A stretch of 64,000 nucleotides of DNA from Dicaeum eximium (taxonomy: Eukaryota; Chordata; Aves; Passeriformes; Dicaeidae), in assembly GCA_013396995.1 (NCBI GenBank), contig VWZP01006690.1:1992174-2056173 (forward strand). The letters run 5' to 3'. Below, piece after piece: positions 24,013-35,300 of the stretch. The translations under genes and the position numbers were made by a program. Below the pieces are notes generated by a model. That model made no database searches. It saw nothing but the letters and a program-made list of their open reading frames with translations, and had not been told where the DNA came from. How positions within the stretch are numbered: the first letter of the stretch is position 1; the number at the start of each line of letters is the position of its first letter.

Positions 24013-27000
24013 ATACATGTGAGTGCCAGTTGTTTTGAACAGGGTTCATGTTTTCTGACACACTCCCTACAAACTGAGGACCAGAGAGCCAACTGGGCTC
24101 TCCTGACTCTTGTTGTTCCCAGGGCCCTTTCAAGTGCCAAAACATCATCGTGAGGGTTTAGAGATAAAAAAAAACCTTAAGGAATGTACACTTTAAAGCC
24201 ACAATCCTGTAAATGTCTTACTGTGAGTTTCTTTTATTAACACAGATGATAGATCTATTAAATAATTTCCTTCTTGTAAATGCTAAGAATAGTTTAGTCC
24301 CAAAATGGAATCTTTGACTTATTTAAGCATTTCTTTCTTTCTGTCTTAAGTGCTGGGAATGTACATTTTGTGAAGGAAAAAAAAAAGAAAAAAGAAAAAA
24401 TAGGTTATTTCAGCAACTAGAAAAATTATTATTTGGGTTTAAAATTAATTCTGAAAGACAAATTTAACCAAAGGGACTTAGGTGGAATCAGAGGTCTGTT
24501 TGAAAGCCCATGATGAATGTCGGAGAGTTGTGCCAAAGACTGCTTTCCATCAGCTTAGTGTGGATCCAAATCCCTTGGGCACTCCAAAAGAAAAATGATC
24601 TGTTCCATCAGCAAAAGCAATGGAGAAATCCTGCTTGTTATTTGTTGGTGTCTCTTGGACGACCTTTTAAATACAAGAACCCCATCAACTAAATCACACT
24701 GAGGTTTTAGCTATCATAAAATTCATTAGGCTGGGGAGGATATGAGGGGATCATTAAGTCCATGCCAAAGCAGAGTTCAGAAGTTATTAAAACTATTACT
24801 GGGAATACTCCAACATTAGTCTCTTGCATCTGACTATTTTCAGGAAAACATACAGAAATTTAATTATCTTTTTCTTTTAGGACTTCTAACCTGTGATAGA
24901 CTGAATTTAAGTCTGTCAATAGGCTCAGAGATTTCTAGTGGAGGAAAACACACACACACAGAGACTGAGTAATCTATAGAAAGTAAGTAAGGATTCCTAC
25001 AGAAAACCAGACTGTAAAACTCCCAGTATTTGTAAGAAGTGGCCAGACATTTTTTTAGAGTGAACCAAAAGGTTCTTAAAAGATTTCCAAAGACTCAGTT
25101 CCCAGTATTTGGTAATAGCTAGGTTTCTTTAGTCCTGTCCCCAAAATCCCTGGTCACTGAGAGCAGGAATGTCATCAGGAGAGCTGAGCACTGCCTGCAG
25201 TTAATGCACTGTGTCCCTGCTGCCAGCAGTGCTGAGGGACGGCACAAGCAAAGCAAGACTAGGAAATTCAGCTCTAAATATAAATATCTGCATTAATAGA
25301 GGGAGTTAACTTCTTTCTATTCTGCCCTCACAGAAAATCAGCCTTACTGGACTCTGCAATCCAGTCAGGTATTGCAAGAAATGCACTGTACTGCTGTGCA
25401 GCACAAATACCTGAAACACTGCTCATGGGCACAAAGCCACAGCGTAGCTTAACACCCCTTGGCTGGAATAATACTGAAATGAAAATTGGTGATATGAGCG
25501 AGATATTTAATTTTTCAAAAGATTTGGAATTCCCCAAATTAATGAAACACTCCTTGGGTTTGGCTAAGGTAAATACAGAATCAAACACAGCCATCAGGGT
25601 TAGCAATGCAGAAATATCTAACTCCCAACACATGCTGCAACAGAGCACACATTTATTCATACCCTGTTAGAGGATCAAGCAAGAGACTCAGATTTTCTGG
25701 AACTTGTGATTTATTTGTGAACTCAAGGCTAATATATTTTTTAGAATAAAGAAAAAAGTCTCCAACCCCCTCAAGGTTTTATTTGCTTTTCAGCAATCCT
25801 GGTCTTACCAATCAGTGTGTTCAAGCCAACTTAAAATATCTCCCAGACAAACAAACCACAAAGCAGCACTCCTCCAGGTGGACCAGCAATCTTTCCCTAT
25901 TTGTTTAAATTTGACAATAAACCCATTATCAACTGCAGTGGATAGAAAGAGAGAGCAGGTAAAGGACCAGGCACAGAAATTCTGTTATTAGCTTTCTCAG
26001 CTGTAAGACCTAAGAGGGACAACAGATATATTTTTGCTCCAGATGGTTCCTCAGACAAAATCTGGGAATGCAAAAACTAAGAACAAAAGGATGAAATAGA
26101 AAGAAAAGAGCCTCACAAACTAAGCCAGTAAAATACAAATAGACCACCAAGAGAAAGATGTACAGAAAGAAGATAGAAATCTGTAGGATGTCCTGGAAAG
26201 AGATGAAAAATCTCAGTGTTACAGACACATAAAGCTGGACCTAGATAAAACAATGCCCTTGAAATTCTCACTGTAGGAAAAGCTCATGCTTGTTTTTTCT
26301 CAGCTGTGCTAGTGCCACTGAGGGAGGGTGCCTCACAGGCAAGGAGGATTCAGGTCTACAAGAACTGAGGTAATAGTCCTCACATTTGAATGGTGAAAAT
26401 GCTAAAGCCTCAAGATCTCTCTTGTTCAGATAACTCTTATTATTACTGGTAATGAAGCATAAGCCAGAAAAAGCACACCTTGAGAAAGAGAAACCAAGCT
26501 GAGCTTGTGGATAGGCAGGGGAATCCCCCCTCCTTACACTAAAACCAACAAAAAGCATCCCCACCAAAAATTTCAGGGAGAAATGAAACACTGTGGCTAG
26601 GAATTGCACTTTTTGGAAAGCCCTTTTCCAAGGGGAAGCGAGTTTGAGCAGCCCAGCAGCAGCAGCAGGAGCTCAGCAATGCTCCTGAGCAGCTCCAGCC
26701 CCTGGCACAGCTGGAGGGGTCAGCCTGGAGCCTGGGGCTGGTGGCTGTGCAGGGCCCCAGTCCTGCCCTGCCAGAGCTGCTGCTGCACACAGGGGTATTC
26801 CCTGTGCACCCAGCCATCCCACATGCCAGGCCTGCAGGTGCCAGGATCCAGGGAAACCCACTGCAGAGTCCCCTAAGCCACCTCCATGGCAGTGGCAGCA
26901 CCCTGCTGCAGGACACGCAGCGTGCCAGAGTGAAATGGGTGGGGAAATACAAGGAAAATTAACTAAATTTGCAGCAATGGACTGACTCTTTATATGAGAG

Positions 27001-27074
27001 ATGTTTCTTTCCTAGTAATAAAAGTTGCTCTTACAGAATTCCACTCTTTTACTATTTTATTTTTTTTGTTTTCA
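24013..27074. other. unique non-coding sequence with simple repeats
   Basis: An A-rich interrupted tract lies at 24377-24400, (CA)6 at 24949-24960 and (CAG)5 at 26654-26668. The GC-rich patch at 26600-26930 yields frames of up to 137 codons on the minus strand and 90 on the plus strand, all low-complexity Cys/Ser/Pro-rich and composition-driven. No gene was recognised. Confidence 0.5.
26654..26668. repeat. (CAG)5 trinucleotide repeat
   Basis: Five uninterrupted CAG units in a GC-rich patch. It is not inside a credible coding exon. Confidence 0.9.
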
Positions 27075-27080
27075 GTGCAG

Positions 27081-27266
27081 CTACAGCTTCTTAATGGGGC
27101 GACAGCCTATGCTGTCTGTATTAGTCAGCAGTGGAGCTGAGAGCTGCTTTGCCTGGTGATGCCAAGCCTCAGTGTAATTTCTGCAGACATCCTCATCTGA
27201 AAACACCTCGGGTGACAGTTTGGCAGGCACGCTGGCATTTCCAGCTGAGTCCCTGCTCCTCCTCAT
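27081..27266 (-). other. exon-like open frame, possible coding exon (unrecognised)
   Basis: The minus-strand frame encodes 61 residues beginning MRRSRDSAGN and ending IGCRPIKKL before TAG. Its codon use is more gene-like than its neighbours (CTG, GAG, GTG, GCC and AAG favoured; three CpGs retained), and it has an acidic FSDED cluster. An A-rich run follows about 11 bases after the stop. The frame immediately upstream (27263-27523, minus) overlaps it by ATGA in a different frame. On the plus strand, a T-rich tract ending TTTTCAG at 27070-27076 would be a good splice acceptor for an exon entering the same segment. I do not recognise the peptide. A chance frame, an old pseudogene tail or a lncRNA exon are all possible. 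Confidence 0.15.
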
Positions 27267-27290
27267 TGAACTTCAGCACTGCCTAAAGCC

Positions 27291-30200
27291 ACTAAATGAG
27301 ACAGAAACCCCTCCACAGTAGGAAGGGTAAAAACTACGTGAGGGCTATTCTGTGTCTCTATGCCTTGATAAAGCAAATAAACTAAATGAGGAAGGGCAAA
27401 AGGAGGTACAGAGAGCGTGACCATCTCTGGTCCTTGGCAGGACACAGCTTTCTGGCACCCTCTGGCCAGGACTGAAGGGAGCTGGAGTTGGAGCTGCTGT
27501 CCTAGCCCTGCATGTGTCCTCATGGCTGCTCTGGGGTGGCACCCACACCCCTGAGGGTGACATCTGTGTTGGGCTGAGCTCTTGCCTCCATCTGGTTGCT
27601 CACTGCACCTGCTGAACCCACAGGTGACAAAACACTGTTCTCACACACTTCTATGAGTGCTGAACTTTTGGCCCCACCAAGTGTGGATTTTGCTGTAGAG
27701 AACTGACAGCCCAAGTGAGGCCTCTCTCTAATCTTCATATTCCCCTTGAAAAGCAAATGCATTTCTTTCTTTAGAGACCACAGAGGGCACTCACTCCACC
27801 CTCCTGGTTCTCACAAGCTGCAGATACTTTGAAAGACTAACTCCTGTTAATTAAAAAAAGATAAAACAATTCAGACTGCACTGCACCTCGCAAGTGCAGG
27901 TCTTGCCCTGGCCACTTCCAAAGGGGGAGAGGCTTTGGAAGTTGATTTACCAGACACGTTTCCTGACTGTCACTTGAGTTAAACCAGACCCCATTTATTT
28001 TCCATGCCTTCTGCAAGCTATGTTCCCAGAGAAAGGAAAGAAACATATTGATAACAGCAGGCTCTGTCACAGGGGAGGATCGAGAATCACCCACGCGTTG
28101 CCTTGAAAACAAACAACCCCCAAACAATTGATCAGTCACTGCTAGTACAGAGGCAGTCTATTATGGATAAAAATACAGGTGGAAAAAATTCATCAGGGAT
28201 GTGCAAATAGCTTTATTTAAATTCAAGCACAGTAAAGCAAGCTTTGCTCCTATAAACAGGAGTAGTGGATTATGGATGCATTTCTCTCAAGTCCTGGGAG
28301 AGAGGGAATGCATTTCCAGGCTAGGGGAGCCAGAAAAGTGAGTGATTTCCCTGTCGAGGCTGGGATTTCTGAGATGGCTTAACCTGACTGCCAGGAAAGG
28401 TGGAGGTGCATCTCAGGCTGCTGTATGGATTGCTGCTCTGGCTCCCTGTGTGTAATCTGAGCACAGCCCCCAGGTGAGCTCTGCATCCCACACCCCAGCA
28501 GCACTGCAGGGCCCTGTCCAAACTTCAGCACCCTGGGGAAGCTCCTGTGCAGCTCAGTGCCAACTGCAAACAAGCCATGCTCAGCCTGAGCAGCTCTCAC
28601 TGGATGTGTGAGGTGTTAAATTAGTTTAAAAAACCCCCAAATTTGACACAGCAGCCTATGGAAAAGACACAAGGAAGGATATGAAAGACATTTATATGTG
28701 CTGATTTATGTGTGAAAAAGAGAGAGCAAGACCACTTCAGCTCCTCACTTCAGCTACCAGTTCCTTCCTCACCTTTTGCAATATGTGCCCATGTGTGTGA
28801 TGCACTTCTCAAAGGAAAGACTGACTCTTTTGTTGACACACTAAACCTCCCTCAATATTGTCCTAGAATCAAACAGACTTTGTCCTGAATGAAGAAAGAT
28901 ATTAGCCAGACTTGAAATCCAGAGCTAAGAAAAGAGAGTGGCCACAGTGCCTTTTGGTTTTTAATTTTAATGTCCCTTTCCAGCTGTGGGCACACAATAC
29001 AGTGCCCAATTTTAATTTAGTCTCTGCACTTAATTTAGTCACTGCTTACCTTGATTTTCACATCATTGCTTTGGGAATCCTCAAGGCTTTCTCAGCAGAA
29101 TGATACACTTTGAATGGCAAAGCCAGACCATGGCTGCAGAGCCCTGCCAATTTCTTACAGACATCTCTGCCTAGGAGAGAAAACACCACAGAACATCTCA
29201 GACAGAAAGGAATCGTGACAAGAATTTACTCATTTCCTTGCAATAGAAAAGAGGGACACAGAGAACTTGAATTCCAAAAACTCAGGTAAACAATGATAAC
29301 TAAAAGCACTTCATATTATTCTAGCCTCAACTCAAAAAAGTGAAAGAAAAGTGTCAGCATTTTGACTTTTCTTCTCACTCATGACCATGCAGAGCTCCCC
29401 ATCTGTGCTGGCTGACCTTGGCCAGCTGCCATCCACCCAGCTGCTCTCCTACTGCCCCTCCTCAACAGGAGCTTGGGGACTCCATCTATGCAACAAACAG
29501 CTCAGGCAGTTGCAGTGTTAGTAGTACCCAAATTATAAACTGTGAGAAGGACTCATGCAGTGACAGAAGAGCTGGGTTACCACAAAGCACCATCTGTACA
29601 CACACAGTCAAAGCCCCTCCTGTGCCTGTTCTGGGGATTAAAACCCTGAACTCTGCACAAGGAATTCCTCTGTGGGTGGCACAGTGGTCTTGCATTGGAG
29701 GCTGGGTTTGAAGCAGAGTTATTTCATACAGGGGAGAAGGTATAATCCATCTCAAAATGTGGCTGGTTTCAGAATATATAAAATCTGTGTAGGTAGAAAT
29801 TATGGAAGTGACAGTGAGAGAATATCTTCAGCATGGAGAATGAGAACAAAGATGCCTTATAGTTTGCTACTCAGAAGGCATTGGCAGAATACAGTGGGTT
29901 TTGTTGTAGCCCTAAATTATTTGGAGTTGATTTTTTTTTTATTTTAAGAACAGCAAATCAATATAAAACAAGACCATGCCTATAAATGGAACCAAAAGAA
30001 ATTTATCACCTTCTATTCAATCAGGAAAAGAAACACACAGTCTGCCAAATTTTTTTATGCTTACTATTTCTAGTTCTAGAGGTTTTTCCAGCAATATCAA
30101 CGTCATCAAGCAATGTATGACATCAGCTGGTGACTGGTTATACTTTGGTGAAGGCAGATGATATATCTCGAATTTCCTTGCTTGTACTCCATTGCATCTC

Positions 30201-30522
30201 TCTCTCTCTGCAATATCAGAAACAGAAAAATACAAAAAGTTATTGCAGTAAAAGCTAATATAGGGGAAAAGCAGGTTATTCACTTTAGCTGAGAGAACAG
30301 GGTCCCTGATGAGTAATAACAAGTCAGCAAATTCTGGGATGACTTCCAAAGGCACAAGTAGGTGCTGGGGCTCATAACCATGGAAAGCCAAAGGTAGTCA
30401 ATAGCTTGATTGCACCACTCCTTAAATAGTGTCAGTCCCACTGAGCTGAGCTGCTGCTCAGGCTGGAGAGGCTGGGAGCCATTTTCCCTCTCCAGTATCT
30501 CTAATATTATCTCTTCTTTCAG
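27291..30522. other. unique non-coding sequence, no gene seen
   Basis: Unique DNA without recognised repeats. A Pol III A-box-like word TGGCACAGTGG at 29677-29687 precedes a weak B-box-like word, but the spacing is too short for a tRNA. Frames of 100 codons or fewer show no coding features. Confidence 0.5.
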
Positions 30523-30592
30523 ATGTACAAATACTGGCCACCCCATCTGCCTTATGGATACACCATCTCTGCTCCTGGTGGTGAGGTGCAGG
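30523..30592 (+). other. possible short exon (unrecognised)
   Basis: A pyrimidine-rich tract ending TCTCTTCTTTCAG (AG at 30521-30522) precedes ATG at 30523. Possible donors are GTGAGG at 30581 and the better GTAAGG at 30593. The frame reads MYKYWPPHLPYGYTISAPGG and stays open for about 52 codons. An acceptor, an ATG and two donors within 75 bp is suggestive. But the peptide matches nothing I know, the frame is short, and such combinations arise by chance in 64 kb. Confidence 0.15.
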
Positions 30593-31129
30593 GTAAGGAG
30601 GTGCTGCAGGCAGTGTGGGCTCAAAGCCAGCCTGGAGCAGGCTCACCAGGAATGTGGGACATGGACACACTGAGCCATTAACCACGAGTCTGTGCACTGA
30701 GGACACACAGAGACTGCAAGGATATCTTTGCTGCTATTTGCTTGCACTCCTTAGTCATAGCCTGCCTGATAGAGGGGCATCATTTGGTGCCTTTTGTCCT
30801 TGGTGCAGAGCTTTTTGTAAAATCTCCTTGTAAAATTATTTGTTTGAAAACAAGATTTTAAAATAAAGATGGGAAAACCAAAATAAACCCACCATGAAAA
30901 AAATAACAAAATCTCCCTTCTCCCTACCAAATCAGCCTTGCCTGGCCAACAGTGAGATCATTCTTTGTTTTGGTTCAGACAGCTTCTTTTCCAAAAGCTA
31001 TACTTTACACAGAGAGACTTCATTCACATATGCAATTAAATATTGCTTTCCTGAACAGAAGTGGCCACACAGAGCTTGCTGTCAACACATCCCTGCAAGA
31101 TTTCTCCAAGAGTTCAGCAGAATAATTAG
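30593..31129. other. unique non-coding sequence, no gene seen
   Basis: GC-richer to about 30720, then AT-rich. Nothing recognisable. Confidence 0.55.
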
Positions 31130-31600
31130 CTTTGGTACCGTTGCACAGTAGTTTTTATCTATCAGAGTTTTATCTTGCCTTCTCTCAGTGGTGAGTCTGA
31201 GAGAAATTCTGAATGTTTGCCTCATGGGTCTAATCATCTTATTGATGCTCAAAGCGTTTAAATGTGATCTGCAGCCCCTTCACTCTTTGACATTCCAGTT
31301 CTTAAAAAAAGTCAGATATTTTGGCAGGTGCTTAGCTCAGACTTGTTCTTTAGGCTATAAGGCTTTTGCCTGTCTAATTAGCTGTGGCAAAAAGCGGAGA
31401 ATGTTGACAATCTGGGGATGTGAGGTAATAAAAAATAGATTATTTACCAGCAGCAAATTAAGCCTTCTAAGAACCAGTGCGATGAGTTGTGCCCCTCTGA
31501 CAATTCCCTGTAGCAGATAGATACCACTGTCTCCATCTGTCTATCTTGTGCACAGCGTACCTGACGGCGTGTTTCTAATCTCTTTTCCCATGCACAAGAA
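31130..31600. other. candidate conserved non-coding element
   Basis: Unique AT-rich block with homeodomain-like words (TCTAATTAGC, TCTAATCATC), TTTAAATGTG, GATA-type words (TTATCT, AGATAGATA) and retained CpGs (AAAGCGTTT, AAGCGGAG, GTGCGATG, AGCGTACC, GACGGCGTG). It has no repeat. The 110-codon frame at 31188-31520 has no domain. The CpG-bearing, motif-dense composition is what ancient enhancers usually look like; conservation was not tested. Confidence 0.3.
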
Positions 31601-32280
31601 TTGATCCACCAAAGCCTTCAGAGACTAAAGAAAGTAACCTTTCTGGTGACAGCAAGCAAAATCTGTCTGCTTCCAAAGATGATTTTTCCCAGTTTCTTTT
31701 GGGGCAGTGCAAATAATTGGCCAGAGTTGCCAAACGCTGTTTGAGACTGGAGAAGCAGGGTAGTTGTGCTTCTGGTTTGGGCTGGCAGGCAGCACCAAGG
31801 AGGAAAAGGCGACTGTGGGTGATGGATGAGGCCTGGCTCCTCAGAAGCAAGGAGAAGCAGCACTCAAGATGTGCCTGCTCTGCTCCATGGCAGTGTCTGC
31901 CTGGCTTTGGCTGTGACACTGCCAGTGCTGCTGTGGGGCCAGAGGGACAAAGACCTGGAGACAGAAAAACCCACACCATAAAAGTTAGCAATGGAGGTGA
32001 CATGACTTCCTGCCCAAGCACATGGTCAGCAAGGCAGAAGAGCACACAGGTGCTACAGAACATGTTCCCCCCTTTTAAAACCAGTCTCAGAAGAAGGCTA
32101 TTAAAGACATTGGCTTATTAGATTAGCTACTTTTATTTCAGCTGGTTTACTCCAAATGACAATCTGCCTTGGCTTTACTCCTTTTTTACACCACACTACT
32201 TTTCAAATTCCTCTCCCAGAATGTATTTTAAGGAATGGGATTCTGGAATGTTTTTTGGTTTACTCAAACCAGGATATAAA
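31601..32280. other. unique non-coding sequence, no gene seen
   Basis: The GC-richer segment 31720-32060 carries a 134-codon plus frame and a 162-codon minus frame (31575-32063) that overlap each other. Neither has a recognisable domain and both are probably composition artefacts. Confidence 0.5.
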
Positions 32281-32328
32281 GATATGGGAGGATAGTATAT
32301 GCAACATATACTATCCTCTCATCCATAT
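32281..32328. repeat. near-perfect inverted repeat (hairpin)
   Basis: Arm GGATAGTATATG (32290-32301) and arm CATATACTATCC (32305-32316) pair perfectly across a 3-nt CAA loop. Pairing extends outward through 32284/32322 with one G-T wobble (18 bp in all), then continues after a 2-nt bulge. The stem is AT-rich. It could be a decayed palindromic element or an extruding cruciform. The loop is too small for a standard pre-miRNA. Confidence 0.85.
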
Positions 32329-35300
32329 TTCTTCAGGAATGGATTAGCCACACTTTCCTGTATGTTTTCTCCACTACCTTGTTAACATAGGCATTAAACA
32401 GCCCTTCAGGTCCTCCTGTAAGCCAGTGCAATAGTCAGATGTCAAAAGAATGACGGTAAAACCTCTCTAGGTTACAATACTTGCTGTTCTAATATCCCTT
32501 ACTCCAGAAAATGCTGGATCCATCTTTGGATCCAATGACTGGTCATGGATTTCAGGTTACATGCTGCAAGGAGTCCCAGAAGTCCAACTCTTTGTCAATG
32601 AGCTGTTATTGTAAGAATATTATTCTTCTTCTAAGGGAATTTGTTGATCAATATGGGTAGAACACATGATGTTGTAAAGCTCATGCACTTCATTTCTGTG
32701 GGAAGCAGAGGTGACACCAGACCTTCCTTTGGAATGGTCACACCAAGGTAAATACAGCACTTCAGGAAAGGATACATGGAAATGGATATTTTGCCTTTTG
32801 AGCAAAGACTGCTAATTGTGCAGCATTTTCAGCTGTACCAACTCCCTCATGTTTTGGCTTGTCTGATCATCCTCAAAAGCTAAATATGATGTCAAGGTTT
32901 ATTGAGAAGATCACAAAGCAGTTTGCATTTCCTAACAGCTGGGGATGTCTGAATGAGTTCAACAAACTGACACAGACAAGTTAAAACCCTGTTCACACAT
33001 CTATGCTAAATTCCAACAGAATTTACTCCAAGGTTTGGTCTGAAAGTTATACAGCTAAATCCTTACAGAGATGGACAAGAAAGCGAAGTGCAGTTTCTCC
33101 CATCCAGGTAAAAGGCTGGAAGTATCAGGAATCTCATGAGTGTGATTATTGCTGAGAGGCTGTCAGTTCAATTTTAGAGATCAAAAACGATACAGAAACA
33201 TTCTGTAGCTCTGTTCAGTAAGCAGTGTGCAAGGAACAGGTAGGTATAATTTATTTTAGCAGATTTCAGAAAGGGATTGAACATTTTGGTGGAACAGAAC
33301 ATCTACAATAACAAATAAGACCACTTACAAAATGCCTATGAGTGGACTGTGGGCACAGGACCCACAAAAATTAGTGGAAGGTTTTTTCTATTGACTTCTG
33401 TAAGCTTGGGCTGGATGCTAATGGGTATCAATTAAGATGAAGCTTTCTCTACCAATAAGTTATCCATAATTTTCTGTTAGTAAAGGTTGTTACACCTCAA
33501 ACCACTCTGTCCTTTATATTAAAGGACCTGAGGACAGACAAATTTTAATGTTTGGAATTTTTTGTGTAGAAAAAAACATATTCTATTTAATAATATGTGG
33601 TATTTTGTTAGATATTTACTGGAATAAATTTCACTGAATCTGCTGTCTCCCTGGTGATCACAGTTGGTAGTAACCATTACAAGCACAGAGAACATGTGAG
33701 CATACAAATTCCTGTTTGATTTTCAGCTTTTTCTGCTTGAAAATACTAAAAAAGACTAAAAAAACTAACTTTCCAATATTACAATTAATTTGAAAGGAAC
33801 TTAAGGATCTGTCTTTGTTTTGTAACAGATACTGACAATGAACTTGGCAGATTTTTAGAAAGCTTCAATATAGTGAAAGAAAAAGAAAATTAAAAGAAGC
33901 CTGTGCAGTTTAGAAAGAGAAAGAAAGTGTATTCCATTATACCTCTTTCTCCTTCCAATATCTAACACCATGTTACACTGCACTGCAGAAGCCGAATACT
34001 GAAGCAAATTACCTGTCAAGGGGATTTTATCAATAAATAATTGAATTCAGCTTCCAGGGAGGGCCAAGGCTGAGACATTTTCCCCCACGACTGCAAAGGT
34101 GCCTTGCTCTGTGCACTGTAACTGCTACTGCAGCACCAAACCTCCACCAGGGAGGCAAAGACTTGGGTAGGGAACAAATTTGGAATTAAGAATTAAAAAA
34201 ACAAGGAGAGGGAGAAAAAAAATTGCGTTTTTATTCTGGCTTCTTGAAGTTATGTCTGTGCATGCTCATCTGTTCCTGATACCTTCTGCTCTGAGTGATG
34301 TGATCCACGCTCACCAGGGGCAGGGCTGGCAAATCAAATCCTCTCAATCTCCAGTACAGGAAACCTCAGTGAGGAAAGAGATCTTGCTGAGGGGCAAACG
34401 CCAGCCTGACACTCCATTTGTTAGGAACAAAGAGTTCCTACACCAGGGGAAGGTTTGGAAGGTGGGCAGAAATGCAGATAGTGCAATGCAAGCTTGGGAA
34501 GGAGCCTGCATGGGCCTGGACAGCAGGGAGATCAACCAATGGCAAATAAACCCATGGAAAAGCAGGCTTCATTAGTTGCACTGCTCATGGAGCTGCATGG
34601 TCACAATCTGGAAGGAAATGGGCTGAAACTGAAACATCACAGCAAAAAAATGGGCTTTAATGCAGGGTTTATATTGAGTTCATAAAAAATTGCAGCTTCT
34701 TAAAGGTCCTGGGTGCAATTACAGCCATCATGCCCTTAGTGCAGCAGGTATTCAGTGAGCAGGATGCACAGAGCCACCACACTGAAGGGTACTTTGGTTT
34801 AAATTGCAGCAGAGTGGCCAAGTTTTGCCTCAGCATTTCACCCTGTGCCTTTATCAGGTGCTTTACAAAAGGCAGAGAGTACAACAGTAGCTCCTGAAGA
34901 GTTATTTGTGACTCAACAGGATGTAAAATGTGGTCTCTATAAAAAGCTTGTGCTGTCCCTTCAGCAGAGTGGTACCTGCCCAGACAAACCAGCAGGTTCC
35001 AGATTACAGAGGGGATTCTTCATATATCAATAAGTGAAACACACTGGGGGAGGTTTTTGGTGCGATGCACTGGAAAAGCCACTCATTCCTGCTGATTTTG
35101 TGCTATGTGGCCCATCACCACTCCTTTTTGGTCATTTGTTTTTTTAAATTTTATAATTCCCTGTTAGCTGTTTAATCTGGCTGTTGGCCATTTTTCCATT
35201 TAGCATGAACAGTTTTGGACAGAACTTTTCAAGCTGGTATGAGCACTTGTGGACTGGAGCCACACACACAAGAATTACACCCACATTCCTATTTTCCTGG

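Noticed and set aside
26539..26952. 137-codon Cys/Ser-rich minus-strand frame
   Set aside because: It reflects the GC-rich CAG/CTG-biased patch; a low-complexity translation without domain.
29677..29715. Pol III A-box (TGGCACAGTGG) followed by a B-box-like word
   Set aside because: Spacing of 17 bp between the boxes is too short for a tRNA, the B box is poor, and no cloverleaf can be drawn.
31575..32063. 162-codon minus-strand open frame
   Set aside because: It overlaps a 134-codon plus-strand frame in a GC-richer patch; no domain, splice signals or codon bias.
32281..32328. Hairpin as a microRNA precursor
   Set aside because: A 3-nt loop and an 18-bp stem are too small for a canonical pre-miRNA; kept as a hairpin only.
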